Shown: piece after piece, positions 1 to 8,836 of the stretch
Numbering within the stretch: the stretch's first letter is position 1
Layout: each line of letters begins with the position of its first letter
Source: Bog-159 sp049511415
Lineage (GTDB): Bacteria; Acidobacteriota; Terriglobia; Bryobacterales; Bryobacteraceae
DNA length: 64,000 bases
Assembly (NCBI GenBank): GCA_049511415.1
Contig: JBEKYC010000026.1
Coordinates: forward strand, 21,859-85,858
Reading direction: 5' to 3'
The notes under the pieces: model-generated
What the model saw: the letters and a program-made list of their open reading frames with translations, nothing else
What the model was told of the DNA's origin: nothing
Databases searched by the model: none
Translations under genes and position numbers: made by a program

Positions 1-399
1 CAGATTCCCGGAAACATCGACGCCCTGCCGCATCGCCTGATGCGAGACGTGGCAGCTTCGCCCGCCTGGAATCGCTGGTTTCCGCCGGGCAAACCGCGCG
101 AGTGGCACCACCACGAACTGGAATTCTATTACGACGTGCTGGCGCCCACCGCCGCCCGCCTGGACATCTGGGCCGCCGAATATATGCACATTCTGCCCGA
201 TGCCGAGGCCATCGTCGAATGGTACAGAGGCACGGGCCTGCGCCCGTTCCTCGAACTCCTGGAAAACGATGCCGACCGCCAGTGCTTCGAGGCGGATTAC
301 CTTGCACTGCTGCGACCGCACTTTTCCCCTCGTCCGGCCGGGGGTGTGCTGTTTCCATTCCGCCGGATTTTCGTGATCGCCTATCGCCCGGAAGCATAG
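1..399 (+). CDS. tam: Trans-aconitate 2-methyltransferase, C-terminal part (5' end outside window)
   Basis: The frame is open from base 1 to the TAG at 397-399, so only the last 132 residues of the gene are present. The region aligns by eye with the C-terminal third of E. coli Tam: a segment like QIPGN, then LMRDVA, a YYDVL segment, DIWAAEYMH, and TGLRPFLELL followed by a final FPFRRIFVIA strand. Tam is a cytosolic SAM-dependent enzyme that methylates trans-aconitate, an inhibitor of aconitase. The SAM-binding Rossmann part lies upstream and is not seen. An internal ATG at 40 is not the true start because the homology continues before it. A related SAM methyltransferase cannot be excluded. 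Confidence 0.82.
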   Translation, partial: QIPGNIDALPHRLMRDVAASPAWNRWFPPGKPREWHHHELEFYYDVLAPTAARLDIWAAEYMHILPDAEAIVEWYRGTGLRPFLELLENDADRQCFEADYLALLRPHFSPRPAGGVLFPFRRIFVIAYRPEA

Positions 400-470
400 C
401 TCGTTCTGGTTGCCTCATTACCTGCATCACTTTGCAGCATCGATTGATGCGGACATGCCATGCTTGGGAA

Positions 471-732
471 ATGAAGCCGATCACAATTCGCAATCTGCCG
501 CCGGAGGTGGCCCGCGCGATCCAGCAACGGTCGAAGGCGCGCCACAAGCAGCCTCAACCGCACCGTCATCGATCTGCTGGCAGAGCGCGTCCTGGGCAGT
601 AAGCATTCCGCCACGGGAGAAGTTCACCACGATCTGGATTCCCTGGCTGGAAGCTGGACGGCCGAAGAAGCGGATGTTTTTGATGCCACCCTGGCCGCGC
701 GGCGTCAAATCGATCCCGAACTCTGGAAATAG
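471..732 (+). pseudogene. FitA/VapB-type ribbon-helix-helix antitoxin, frameshifted
   Basis: The ATG at 471 opens a frame starting MKPITIRNLPPEVARAI, a typical ribbon-helix-helix beta strand and first helix. At about base 546 the frame changes. The second part of the protein (SSLNRTVIDLLAERVLG, then an acidic tail ending ELWK) lies in the frame of base 547 and stops at TAG 730-732. Removing one base near 546 restores one protein of about 86 residues. As read, the first frame stops at 600-602 after 43 residues with a nonsense tail. The gene lies directly before a PIN toxin gene, the standard order. Either the antitoxin has lost function or there is a one-base sequencing error; the site is not a long homopolymer. 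Confidence 0.7.
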
Positions 733-740
733 CGTTGCCG

Positions 741-1148
741 ATGCGGCTCATGCTCGAGACCTCCGCGTATTCGGCCTTCATGCGAGGCCATCCGCGCGTC
801 GAAGCCGCCATTCGACAAGCCGGCCGGATCGTTTTCAGGCCGATTGTGCTTGGCGAACTGCAAAGCGGCTTCCTGAGGGGTGCCCACTCGCGCAGGAACC
901 AGGATCAATTGGAGACGTTCCTCGGTTCACAGCGCGTGTCCCTGTCTGTGGTTGATCGCGAGACCTCGCTCCGGTATGCCGAAATTCTACGCTACTTGCA
1001 GAGCGCTGGAATCCCGATTCCCACTAATGATATTTGGATCGCCGCCGGAGCGATGCAATACGGCCTACGCGTAATTACGACCGATGGGCACTTTCTGCGC
1101 ATCCCGCAGATACTGGTCGAATTCTGTGGTCAGACCGAAAGCAATTGA
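741..1148 (+). CDS. vapC: VapC-family PIN-domain toxin (ribonuclease fold)
   Basis: A PIN domain of 135 residues, the normal length for VapC. The family's acidic positions are visible: MLETS at the N-terminus, GELQSG, TNDIWIAA and ITTDGHF. PIN toxins use these acids to bind Mg/Mn and cleave RNA, often tRNA. The first acidic residue, almost always Asp in LDTS, is Glu here, which may weaken or abolish activity. The start is uncertain: TTG 735, ATG 741 and ATG 750 are in frame and none has a strong ribosome site; I chose 741. The partner antitoxin gene just upstream is frameshifted, so an active toxin would be unprotected unless the frameshift is an artefact. Confidence 0.78.
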   Translation: MRLMLETSAYSAFMRGHPRVEAAIRQAGRIVFRPIVLGELQSGFLRGAHSRRNQDQLETFLGSQRVSLSVVDRETSLRYAEILRYLQSAGIPIPTNDIWIAAGAMQYGLRVITTDGHFLRIPQILVEFCGQTESN

Positions 1149-1173
1149 TCGCCCGTTTAGTGGTAGTACCCGC

Positions 1174-1201
1174 TTGACCCGTGGCAACTGCAAATTATAT
1201 G
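1174..1201 (+). promoter_or_regulatory. Putative sigma-70 promoter for the propeller/alcohol dehydrogenase operon
   Basis: TTGACC at 1174-1179 (five of six to the -35 consensus) is followed after 16 bases by TATATG at 1196-1201. It lies about 35 bases before the ATG at 1237. This is sequence match only. Confidence 0.4.
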
Positions 1202-1236
1202 CTTGGGTCAATCCGGGTATCCTTAGGAAAGCACTT

Positions 1237-3450
1237 ATGATCCGACAATCCGCACTCGCCCTGCTCTGCCTCTCCTCGCTCGCGCTCGCGCAACAGACCG
1301 GCGCGGTCGGTGATTGGCCGGATTGGCGCGGACCCGATCGCGACGGCATCTCGCGCGAAAAAGGGCTGCCTGAGAAATGGTCCCTCGATGGCCAGGGCTT
1401 GGCCTGGAAGGCGCCGTATGGGGGGCGTTCCACGCCGGTCGTGTTGGGCGATCACCTGTACCTTGAGAATACCGCCGGCGCGCGCGAAAACGAGCAGGAG
1501 CGCCTGATGTGCTTCAATGCCGATACCGGCAAGCTGCTCTGGGAATACAAATACAACGTCTACCAGAGCGATGTGCCGGCGCACCGCGTCGGATGGGCTT
1601 CGCCCGTTGCCGATCCCGAAACCGGCAACGTCTACAGCTTTGGAGTGAACAATCTGCTGACCGCGCTCTCGAGCGACGGCAAGAAGATCTGGGAACGTTC
1701 CATCACCGAGGAGTTTTCGCCGTTTACGACGCACGGCGGGCGCACCGTGTCGCCCATCATCGATGGCAACCTGGTGATCGTCAGCACGCCCACTTCCACC
1801 TGGGGCACCGAGGGCAATCGCGCGCAGCGCTTCATCGCGCTCGACAAGCGCACCGGCGACATCGTCTGGATCAGCACGCCCGGCGGGCGTCCTTATGACA
1901 CCAGCTACGGGCCCATGAACATCGTCACCGTGGAAGGCACCCGCCTGTTGGTCGCCGGCGGCGCCGACGGCGCCGTGCTGGCCATGAAGCCCCAGACGGG
2001 CGAGCCGGTCTTTAGCCTGATCATCGCCAAGCGTGGCCTGAACACCGGCGTGGTGTTGAACGGCAAGTACGCCATCGCATCCCACGGCGATGAAAACCTG
2101 GAAAGCAATGAGATGGGCATGATCCTGGCCTTCGATGCCACCCGCAAAGGCAAGTTGGGCAAGGACGCCATCAAATGGTCAATACCTGGCTTCGTGGGCG
2201 GTTTCTCCTCGCCGGTGATCGATGGCGACCGCATTTACCAAGCCGACAATGCCGGGACTCTCTTTGCGTTCGATGTGGAAACCGGCCGCGAACTCTGGAA
2301 GCAGAACCTCGGTAGCGTGCAAAAGGCTTCCACGGTCTTCGCCGATGGCAAGATTTACATCGGCGCCGAAAGCGGTAAGTTCTATATCCTGCGCCCGCAC
2401 GCGGATCGTTGCGATGTGTTGAGCGAGGTGGAACTGCCCCTTAGCGAGAATGGCCTGGTTTCGCAAAAGATTCCAGAGCCGGTGGTAGCGGGCGCCGCCG
2501 TAGCGCGGGGTCGCGTTTATTTCGTTTCGAGCGACGAGTTGTATGCCATCGGACCCAAGAGGACTGCCGGCCATCCGTGGAAACCGGTCGTGCAAACCAT
2601 GGAGGCGGGCCAGGGCGATCCCACTTGGGTGCAGGTCGAGCCCACGGAACTGGTGCTCAAACCGGGCCAGACCGTAGAATTGCACGCGCGGCTGTTCGAC
2701 GCGCAAGGCCGATTCCTGCGTGAGGACCACCACGCGACTTGGTCGCTGGATCATCTGAAGGGCAGCGTCGCGAATGGCAAGTTTGACGTGGCGCCAGATC
2801 CCACGGGTCAGGCTGGGTTGATCAAGGCCACGGTTAGCGGTGTGACGGGCCAAGCGCGCGCGCGTGTGGTGCCACCGCTGCCCTGGAATGAAACGTTCGA
2901 TTCCTACGCGGTAGGTAGCCTGCCGCCGCATTGGGTCAGCGCGCAAGCCGGCATGTTCCAGGTGACCGAACTCGATGGCAAGAAAGTGCTCGAAAAGAAG
3001 CCCACCGACACTCTGTTCAAGCGCATGCGTGTTTTCATGGGACCCGCGGATTGGTCGAACTACACCGTTGAAGCAGATATACGCATCCCCGAAAAGCGCC
3101 GCCAGATGGGCGACGCCGGCATTATCGCGCAGCGCTACACGCTGTTCGCCTTCGGAAACAACCAGCGTTTGGAGCTGAACTCCTGGCAGCCGGAAGTGAC
3201 CCGCCGCGTCTCCGCGCCATTCGAGTTGAAGCCGGACACCTGGTACCGCTTGAAACTACGCGTGGAAAACACGGCCGACGGTAAAACGCGCGTGCGCGGC
3301 AAAGCCTGGGCCGTCACCGATACGGAGCCGGATGCCTGGCTCCTTGACCGCACCGATCCCATTCCCAACAAACAGGGCAGTCCCGGCTTGTTCGCCGATG
3401 CTCAGTTCGGAGTGTATTTCGATAATTTCAAAGTGACGCCAAACCAATGA
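1237..3450 (+). CDS. Secreted PQQ-like beta-propeller protein with C-terminal jelly-roll-like domain
   Basis: 737 residues. I chose ATG 1237 because it begins a clear signal peptide (MIRQSALALLCLSSLALAQ); the frame is open further upstream but the extension is not protein-like. Residues about 30-500 carry repeated blades with the pattern of PQQ-like/BamB propellers (FNADTGKLLWEYK, ALDKRTGDIVW, AFDVETGRELWKQ). They start with a DWPDWRGPDRDGIS motif common in acidobacterial and planctomycete propellers. Residues about 510-600 look like an Ig-like segment. Residues about 610-737 (PWNETFDSYAVGSLP to FGVYFDNFKV) look like a concanavalin/DUF1080-type sheet domain. No dehydrogenase or haem motif is visible, so quinoprotein enzyme activity is not supported. 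The stop overlaps the next start by four bases. Confidence 0.8.
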   Translation: MIRQSALALLCLSSLALAQQTGAVGDWPDWRGPDRDGISREKGLPEKWSLDGQGLAWKAPYGGRSTPVVLGDHLYLENTAGARENEQERLMCFNADTGKLLWEYKYNVYQSDVPAHRVGWASPVADPETGNVYSFGVNNLLTALSSDGKKIWERSITEEFSPFTTHGGRTVSPIIDGNLVIVSTPTSTWGTEGNRAQRFIALDKRTGDIVWISTPGGRPYDTSYGPMNIVTVEGTRLLVAGGADGAVLAMKPQTGEPVFSLIIAKRGLNTGVVLNGKYAIASHGDENLESNEMGMILAFDATRKGKLGKDAIKWSIPGFVGGFSSPVIDGDRIYQADNAGTLFAFDVETGRELWKQNLGSVQKASTVFADGKIYIGAESGKFYILRPHADRCDVLSEVELPLSENGLVSQKIPEPVVAGAAVARGRVYFVSSDELYAIGPKRTAGHPWKPVVQTMEAGQGDPTWVQVEPTELVLKPGQTVELHARLFDAQGRFLREDHHATWSLDHLKGSVANGKFDVAPDPTGQAGLIKATVSGVTGQARARVVPPLPWNETFDSYAVGSLPPHWVSAQAGMFQVTELDGKKVLEKKPTDTLFKRMRVFMGPADWSNYTVEADIRIPEKRRQMGDAGIIAQRYTLFAFGNNQRLELNSWQPEVTRRVSAPFELKPDTWYRLKLRVENTADGKTRVRGKAWAVTDTEPDAWLLDRTDPIPNKQGSPGLFADAQFGVYFDNFKVTPNQ

Positions 3451-4829
3451 AACGCGCCATCCTGCTCGCACTGATTTCGCTCCCGATTTCGCTTTGGGTG
3501 CTGTTTGCGTCCGATCCCGGCTCGGGTGACTGGCCCATGTGGGGCGGCACCGCCGACCGCAACATGGTCTCGTTGATGAAGGGCATCCCCATCACCTGGG
3601 ATCTGAAGACCAAGAAAAATGTAAAGTGGATGGCTCAGCTCGGCTCGCAGAGCTACGGCAATCCCGTCGTGGCCGGCGGGCAGGTTTACGCCGGCACGAA
3701 CAACGAACTGGTGCGCAATCCCAAGGAACCGGGCGACCGAGGCGTGCTCATGTGCTTCCGCGAATCGGACGGCAAGTTCCTCTGGCAGCAGGCCAACGCC
3801 AAACTGGCTGCGGGCCGCGCGCTCGACTGGCCATTTCAAGGCGTGTGTTCGTCACCGCTAGTCGAAGGCGAACGCCTGTATTACGTCACCAACCGCTGCG
3901 AAGTAATGTGCCTGGATACCCATGGTGATGGCAATGGCGGCGCCAAAATCATCTGGAAATACGACATGATCGACGAGGTCGGTTCTTCCCCGCATAACAT
4001 GTCGAACTCGTCTCCGGTCTCCTACGGCAACCTAGTATTCGTTGGCACGGCGAACGGGCAGGACGAGAGCCACGTTCACATCCCTTCGCCGCGCGCGCCT
4101 TCCATGATCGCGCTCGACAAGAATACCGGCAAGAAGGTGTGGGAAGTGAACAATGTGGGCGAGCGCATCCTGCATGGGCAGTGGTCGTCGCCGTCGGTGG
4201 GCAAGATCGGCGATATCGTGCAGGTGGTGATGGGTGAAGGCGACGGCTACGTGCGCGGCTACGAAGCCGAAACCGGCAAGAAGTTGTGGGAATTCGATAT
4301 GAACCCAAAGGATTCCGTATGGCCCAAAACCCGCAACGAAGTGATCGCCACGCCGGTGATTTGGGAGAACAAGGTTTTCATCGCCAACGGCCAGGATCCC
4401 GAACACGGCGAAGGCGTCGGCCACCTCTACGCCATCGACGCCACCAAGCGCGGCGACATCACGGAGAGCGGGCGTCTTTGGCATTACGACAAAATCCGCC
4501 GCTCCATTTCGACGGGCGCCATCTACAATGGGCTGCTGTTCTACTCCGATTTCAGCGGCTTTCTGCATTGCCTGGATGTGAACACCGGCAAGCCATACTG
4601 GACACACGATATGCTGTCGGCGGTGTGGGGGTCGCCGATGGTGATCAACGGCAGGGTATATATCGGCGACGAAGACGGCGACGTCTACGTGCTCGAAGCT
4701 TCCAAAGAAAAGAAGCTGATCTCGCAGATCAACATGGGCAGTTCCGTGTACGCCACGGTCGTACCGGCCCACGGCACGCTTTTCATCATGAACCGCAACG
4801 AGCTGTGGGCGCTCAGCGAGAACCCGTGA
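3447..4829 (+). CDS. Secreted PQQ-like beta-propeller protein
   Basis: 460 residues starting with a hydrophobic signal or anchor (MKRAILLALISLPISLWVLF). After it comes a DWPMWGGTADRNM motif and repeated blades with the pattern D.NTGKKVWEV, YEAETGKKLWEF and LDVNTGKPYW. It resembles the propeller encoded just upstream but lacks its C-terminal domains. The ATG overlaps the preceding stop (ATGA), which implies translational coupling and a shared complex or pathway. A periplasmic or envelope scaffolding or electron-transfer-associated role is possible. No catalytic residues are recognisable, and the specific function is unknown. Confidence 0.8.
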   Translation: MKRAILLALISLPISLWVLFASDPGSGDWPMWGGTADRNMVSLMKGIPITWDLKTKKNVKWMAQLGSQSYGNPVVAGGQVYAGTNNELVRNPKEPGDRGVLMCFRESDGKFLWQQANAKLAAGRALDWPFQGVCSSPLVEGERLYYVTNRCEVMCLDTHGDGNGGAKIIWKYDMIDEVGSSPHNMSNSSPVSYGNLVFVGTANGQDESHVHIPSPRAPSMIALDKNTGKKVWEVNNVGERILHGQWSSPSVGKIGDIVQVVMGEGDGYVRGYEAETGKKLWEFDMNPKDSVWPKTRNEVIATPVIWENKVFIANGQDPEHGEGVGHLYAIDATKRGDITESGRLWHYDKIRRSISTGAIYNGLLFYSDFSGFLHCLDVNTGKPYWTHDMLSAVWGSPMVINGRVYIGDEDGDVYVLEASKEKKLISQINMGSSVYATVVPAHGTLFIMNRNELWALSENP

Positions 4830-5914
4830 TTTTCGATCTTCGGACGCGAGTTCTGTTTGGCGACTCGCGGTTTGCGGAGCTGGGCGGATTGGCCCAGAGT
4901 CTCGGCTTTCGGCGGACGCTGCTGGTTTCCGATCCGGGTCTCGCCGCCACCGGTTATCCGGCCCAGGCGCTGGCGATGCTGGGCGCCCACGCGCAACTGT
5001 TCGATCGCTTTTCCCCGAATCCCGATACGGAGATGGTCGACGCCGGCCGTGTCTTAGCCGCCGCGCACAACATCGATTCGATTGTGGCCTTGGGCGGCGG
5101 CAGTTCGCTCGATTGCGCCAAGGGCATAAACTTCGTGCTCACCAATGGCGGCAACATGCGCGACTATTGGGGTTTCGGCAAAGCTGCCTGCCCGATGCTG
5201 CCCATGATCGCCGTCCCAACTACGGCCGGCACCGGCAGCGAGGCCCAGAGTTACGCGCTGATTTCGGATGCCGAGACCCACGTCAAGATGGCATGCGGCG
5301 ACCCAAGGGCGGCCTTTCGCGCGGCCATACTCGATCCGCTGCTGACGTGCTCGCAGCCGCGCACGGTGACTGCCACAGCCGGTTATGATGCGCTCTCGCA
5401 CGCGGTCGAAAGCTACGTGACAACCAAACGCTCGCCGGCATCGGTACTGTTCGCGCGAGAAGCCTGGTGGCTTCTCTCCGCGAATTTCGAGCGCGTGCTG
5501 CGCGATCCGGAGGATTTGGAAGCACGCGGCGCCATGCTGCTGGGTGCCCACTATGCCGGCATTGCCATCGAAAACTCGATGCTGGGCGCCACGCATGCCT
5601 GCGCCAATCCCCTGACCGCGCGCTACGGCACGACGCACGGCGTGGCCATCGCAGTATTGCTGCCTCGTGTGGTGCGCTGGAACTTGCCGGCAGCCGGAAA
5701 GCTTTATGACGAATTGTCCTTCGTCGATTTCCCGGATTTCCTGGCGGAACTGGCAACGGCCGCCGGGTTGCCCAACCGCATCCGCGACCTTGGTATACCC
5801 GAGGACGCGCTGTCGATGTTGGCCGGCGAAGCTGCCGCGCAATGGACCGGCCGCTTCAATCCACGCCCATTTGATGCGGCTGCCGCCCTGGAAATCTACC
5901 GCGCCGCATACTGA
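4826..5914 (+). CDS. Iron-containing alcohol dehydrogenase (group III)
   Basis: 362 residues from a GTG at 4826 that overlaps the preceding TGA; the frame is open upstream only by chance. The nucleotide-binding loop GGGSSLDCAKG is at about residues 90-100 and PTTAGTGSE at about 131-139. The metal site is visible as Asp188 and His192 in YDALSHAVESY, with further His in GATHACANPL and TTHGVAIAVLLP. The family oxidises alcohols or reduces aldehydes with NAD(P) in the cytosol. Coupling to two exported propeller genes is unusual and may mean that a substrate is bound outside and oxidised inside. The true substrate cannot be read from the sequence. Confidence 0.87.
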   Translation: MIFDLRTRVLFGDSRFAELGGLAQSLGFRRTLLVSDPGLAATGYPAQALAMLGAHAQLFDRFSPNPDTEMVDAGRVLAAAHNIDSIVALGGGSSLDCAKGINFVLTNGGNMRDYWGFGKAACPMLPMIAVPTTAGTGSEAQSYALISDAETHVKMACGDPRAAFRAAILDPLLTCSQPRTVTATAGYDALSHAVESYVTTKRSPASVLFAREAWWLLSANFERVLRDPEDLEARGAMLLGAHYAGIAIENSMLGATHACANPLTARYGTTHGVAIAVLLPRVVRWNLPAAGKLYDELSFVDFPDFLAELATAAGLPNRIRDLGIPEDALSMLAGEAAAQWTGRFNPRPFDAAAALEIYRAAY

Positions 5915-5977
5915 AATTTACAACGTTTTTACGGCTTCATCACACGACCAAACGGATGGGTCTGTTACCGTTGAAGA

Positions 5978-7123
5978 ATGAGGACAGTCTTGTGTCTGGC
6001 CGCCTGCGCGGCCGTGGCCTCGTCGGCGGGCAGTTCGATCTTCACCGTGGTAAAAACGCCCAACGAGAATTTTAATAATGGCCTCAATGCCATCTCAGCC
6101 TCCTCGCCCAGTGACATCTGGGCTGTAGGCCAGTCCACCATCCACTATGACGGCGCCACTTGGACCGCCTTCCAGGCACCCATGATCAACGGTGACAATA
6201 CCAGCGAATTGGGCGGCGTTTACGACGTTTCTCCCACCGAAGCCTGGGCCGTGGGAACCACCGGTATCACGCTGGGCAATCTGCAACAAGTAATCGAGTA
6301 TTGGGATGGCACGGCATGGAGCCTGTTTCCGGGACCGACCTTTGCTTCGGGCGACCAACCCAGCCTGAAAGCCATGGCCGGCATCTCCTCCACCGACATC
6401 TGGGCGGTCGGCAGCCTCTTGAGCAACGGCGAACTGTTCGACCTGTTTGAACATTGGGACGGCACGGCGTGGACCGCGACCGCCCTCCCGGCAGGCGGCT
6501 TTCTTTTGGCCCTCTCCGCCGATGCCACCAACGACGTGTGGGCCGTCGGGTTTGAGGGGGCGGAAAATGACAACAGTGGCACCTTCGTGATGCACTATAA
6601 CGGCACAAGCTGGAAAAAAGTCATCAGCCCCAGCGTCGGCTCGGGCGCCAATCAGTTCAACGGCGTGCTGGCGCTAGCGCCCAATAATGTATGGGCAGTC
6701 GGTTTCTCGACGCCCGTCCCCCCGCCCAAGGAGGTCGCCAGGTTGACCTTGATCGAACACTGGGACGGCACGTCCTGGTCCATCGCAACCAGCCCCAACA
6801 TGGGCCCCAACAGCATCTATGAATCGAATGTGCTCTACGGAATCACCGCCGTCTCATCGTCGGATGTCTGGGCCTTCGGCTCCTACTTTGCGGCCAGCGG
6901 ATCCGAGCACCAGATGACCCTCCTGCAACATTGGGATGGAGCCTCCTGGACGATTCAACCCAGTCCGGATCCGGGCGCGAGCGGCGCTTTCCTCTCGGAT
7001 ATCCTGTTTGCCGGTGTCTGTCCGGCGCCGGGGAACGTCTGGATTGTTGGCGCGGAGGATCACCCGCCGAACGACATCACCATGGCCATTCACAGCATCA
7101 CCGCCGACAGCGTGCATCCATAA
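5978..7123 (+). CDS. Secreted repeat protein with DIWAVG/HWDGTAW motifs
   Basis: 381 residues with a signal peptide (MRTVLCLAACAAVASSAGSS). The rest is built from about six to seven repeats of 45-55 residues, each with S..D.WAVG followed by a HWDG..W strand (DIWAVGQST, EAWAVGTTG, DIWAVGSLL, DVWAVGFEG, NVWAVGFST, DVWAFGSYF). This is the layout of a secreted beta-propeller like the BNR or Kelch families. No catalytic Asp-box enzyme signature is complete, so an enzymatic role is not supported. It stands 63 bases after the alcohol dehydrogenase and could be read with it. It converges on the next gene with only seven bases between the stops. Confidence 0.72.
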   Translation: MRTVLCLAACAAVASSAGSSIFTVVKTPNENFNNGLNAISASSPSDIWAVGQSTIHYDGATWTAFQAPMINGDNTSELGGVYDVSPTEAWAVGTTGITLGNLQQVIEYWDGTAWSLFPGPTFASGDQPSLKAMAGISSTDIWAVGSLLSNGELFDLFEHWDGTAWTATALPAGGFLLALSADATNDVWAVGFEGAENDNSGTFVMHYNGTSWKKVISPSVGSGANQFNGVLALAPNNVWAVGFSTPVPPPKEVARLTLIEHWDGTSWSIATSPNMGPNSIYESNVLYGITAVSSSDVWAFGSYFAASGSEHQMTLLQHWDGASWTIQPSPDPGASGAFLSDILFAGVCPAPGNVWIVGAEDHPPNDITMAIHSITADSVHP

Positions 7124-7130
7124 AGCCGCC

Positions 7131-8708
7131 TCACATTTCGGCGAGCGTCAGTTTCACGTCCGCCTTCGCCCAGGCCGCATCGAATTCGTGCTTCACCCAG
7201 GCAGCGGCTTCCTGCTTCTCCTGCGCCTCCAGCGATTTCATCAGCCCGAATAGCATGCGGCCATTGCGCGGCGAGCGTTTCGCTCCTTCGCGAAAAACAC
7301 TTTCGGCCGCCGCCGCCTGGCCCGCCAATAGCAGCGCCGCGCCCAGCGACTCGCGCACCGGATAATACCAATCCGGAGGCTCGTCGTAGGTGAACGTATC
7401 CTGCAACTCGACGGCGCGCCGCCAATGCGGCACGGCCTCGGCGGGCGTGGCCGACATGCGGGCGTCAATGATCGCCACCATCAATGCCACCACATCGCCG
7501 GCCTTGGAGTATCCGAAGTTTGCGTCCGCCGGAATCATGCCGCGCATCACTTCGAGTGCCTTCCTTTCCCCACCGGCGGCGGCCCGGTCGCCGCGCACGG
7601 CAAACGCGATCGCACGGCCATAGCGCCATGTCGCCAGGCTTTGACGCAATCCCGCATTCGGTTGCGGCATTTTCAGGAGAGCGTCCCAATCCCCGAAACG
7701 CGCGTGCGCGAAATACCACGCCGCGTTGAACCCATCGGCCATTTCCGGCATGCCCTCCAACATCGACGCCGAGGCGGCCGCGATTTCATCGGCGGCATGC
7801 AGGCTGTCGGCTCTGCGCCCCTGCATCCAGCGCGCGTAGGCGATGAAGTGCAGGTTGTGAATGTAGTACGCGGCGTAGCCGCTGTGCAGGACGCCGCTCC
7901 GCCCCAGATACTCGCGATCCACCGCGACGGCCCGCTCGTTCACCGCGGCCGCCATCTCGTAATCGCCCGTCGCCAGCCAGATATGCCCGGGCATGTGCAC
8001 CATGTGTCCGGCCCAAGGCATGATACCCATCAGGCGTTGCGCGCTGGGGATGGCCCGTTCGGGATTCTTCGACGATTCCACCACGTGAATATACAGATGG
8101 TTCGCGCCCGGATGGTCCGGCCAGCGTCGTAGCACTTCTTCAAGCGTGCGTTCCGCTTCCGGGACGCCGGCGGCAGGCGTGCCGTCATTGGCATACCAGT
8201 GCCAACGCACGGGGATCATCAGGCTTTCGGCATAGAGCGTGATCGCGTCCAGGTCGTCCGGCCAACGCGCCGCCAGCACACGCATGGCGTCCGTATATCG
8301 CTGCGGTCGATATTCCGGGCAGCGCGCCGCAACAGCGCGCACGTAGGCCTGCTCATGTTCCGGCGCGCCGGTGACCTTCAAGCCCGCCGCGGCCGCCTCG
8401 CAGGACGCTTTCATGTTGTATTCCGCATCGCCCTCCATGTTGACGTACGGCCCCTGCGCCATCGCCATGCCCCAGTAGGCCATCCCGGCCGACGGGTCCA
8501 ACTCCGCCGCTCTGCGGAACGAGCGCAGCGCCTCATAGCGGTTGAAGCCATACATCAGCACCAGCCCCTGCTCGAAGAACTTCTGCGCCTCGGGATTGGC
8601 CGTGTGGATCGGGTGATGCCAAGCGCCCAGGCCCGCATACAAGGACACGGGCTTCTCCTGCGCCATCGTTAAACCGGCAACCAACAAGCACCCCAATAAC
8701 GTTCGCAT
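7131..8708 (-). CDS. Secreted TPR-repeat protein
   Basis: 525 residues with a short signal peptide (MRTLLGCLLVAGLTMAQ). Tetratricopeptide-like helical pairs occur through the chain, for example AQKFFEQGLVLMYGFNRYEALRSFRRAAELDPSAGMAYWGMA split into two helices near residues 40-80. A His-rich central part (HMVHMPGHIWLATGDY) is typical of a family of acidobacterial and proteobacterial proteins annotated only as TPR proteins. Such proteins act as periplasmic interaction scaffolds. No enzyme motif is visible. The gene starts close to the divergent RND operon, with a 128-base shared upstream region that holds a three-unit tandem repeat. Confidence 0.75.
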   Translation of the reverse strand: MRTLLGCLLVAGLTMAQEKPVSLYAGLGAWHHPIHTANPEAQKFFEQGLVLMYGFNRYEALRSFRRAAELDPSAGMAYWGMAMAQGPYVNMEGDAEYNMKASCEAAAAGLKVTGAPEHEQAYVRAVAARCPEYRPQRYTDAMRVLAARWPDDLDAITLYAESLMIPVRWHWYANDGTPAAGVPEAERTLEEVLRRWPDHPGANHLYIHVVESSKNPERAIPSAQRLMGIMPWAGHMVHMPGHIWLATGDYEMAAAVNERAVAVDREYLGRSGVLHSGYAAYYIHNLHFIAYARWMQGRRADSLHAADEIAAASASMLEGMPEMADGFNAAWYFAHARFGDWDALLKMPQPNAGLRQSLATWRYGRAIAFAVRGDRAAAGGERKALEVMRGMIPADANFGYSKAGDVVALMVAIIDARMSATPAEAVPHWRRAVELQDTFTYDEPPDWYYPVRESLGAALLLAGQAAAAESVFREGAKRSPRNGRMLFGLMKSLEAQEKQEAAAWVKHEFDAAWAKADVKLTLAEM

Positions 8709-8748
8709 AATCCCCTCAGAGTGACATCATAAGGGAATTCGGCCGGTC

Positions 8749-8778
8749 TTATCTGCGTTTATCTGTGTTTATCGGTGG
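8749..8778 (+). repeat. Three tandem 10-bp units, TTATCTGNGT type
   Basis: The units are TTATCTGCGT (8749-8758), TTATCTGTGT (8759-8768) and TTATCGGTGG (8769-8778), with an exact 10-bp period. They lie between the divergent TPR-protein and RND genes. A period of one helical turn could present repeated protein-binding faces. From memory, similar phrases occur as dispersed intergenic sequences in several phyla; I cannot test that here. Confidence 0.6.
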
Positions 8779-8810
8779 CCAAACAAACGCGCTGCTCCCT
8801 GAAACCGAAT

Positions 8811-8820
8811 AGAATATTCT
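8811..8820 (+). promoter_or_regulatory. Perfect 10-bp palindrome before the RND operon
   Basis: AGAATATTCT reads the same on both strands and ends 16 bases before the ATG of the permease. It overlaps a TAGAAT hexamer that could be a -10 element, so it might be an operator. No -35 match was found at normal spacing. Confidence 0.3.
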
Positions 8821-8836
8821 TAAGTCCCTTTCTCCC

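Noticed and set aside
1237..4829. PQQ-dependent dehydrogenase for the two propeller genes
   Set aside because: The blades match the general PQQ-like repeat, but no catalytic Asp, disulphide or haem domain of quinoprotein dehydrogenases is visible.
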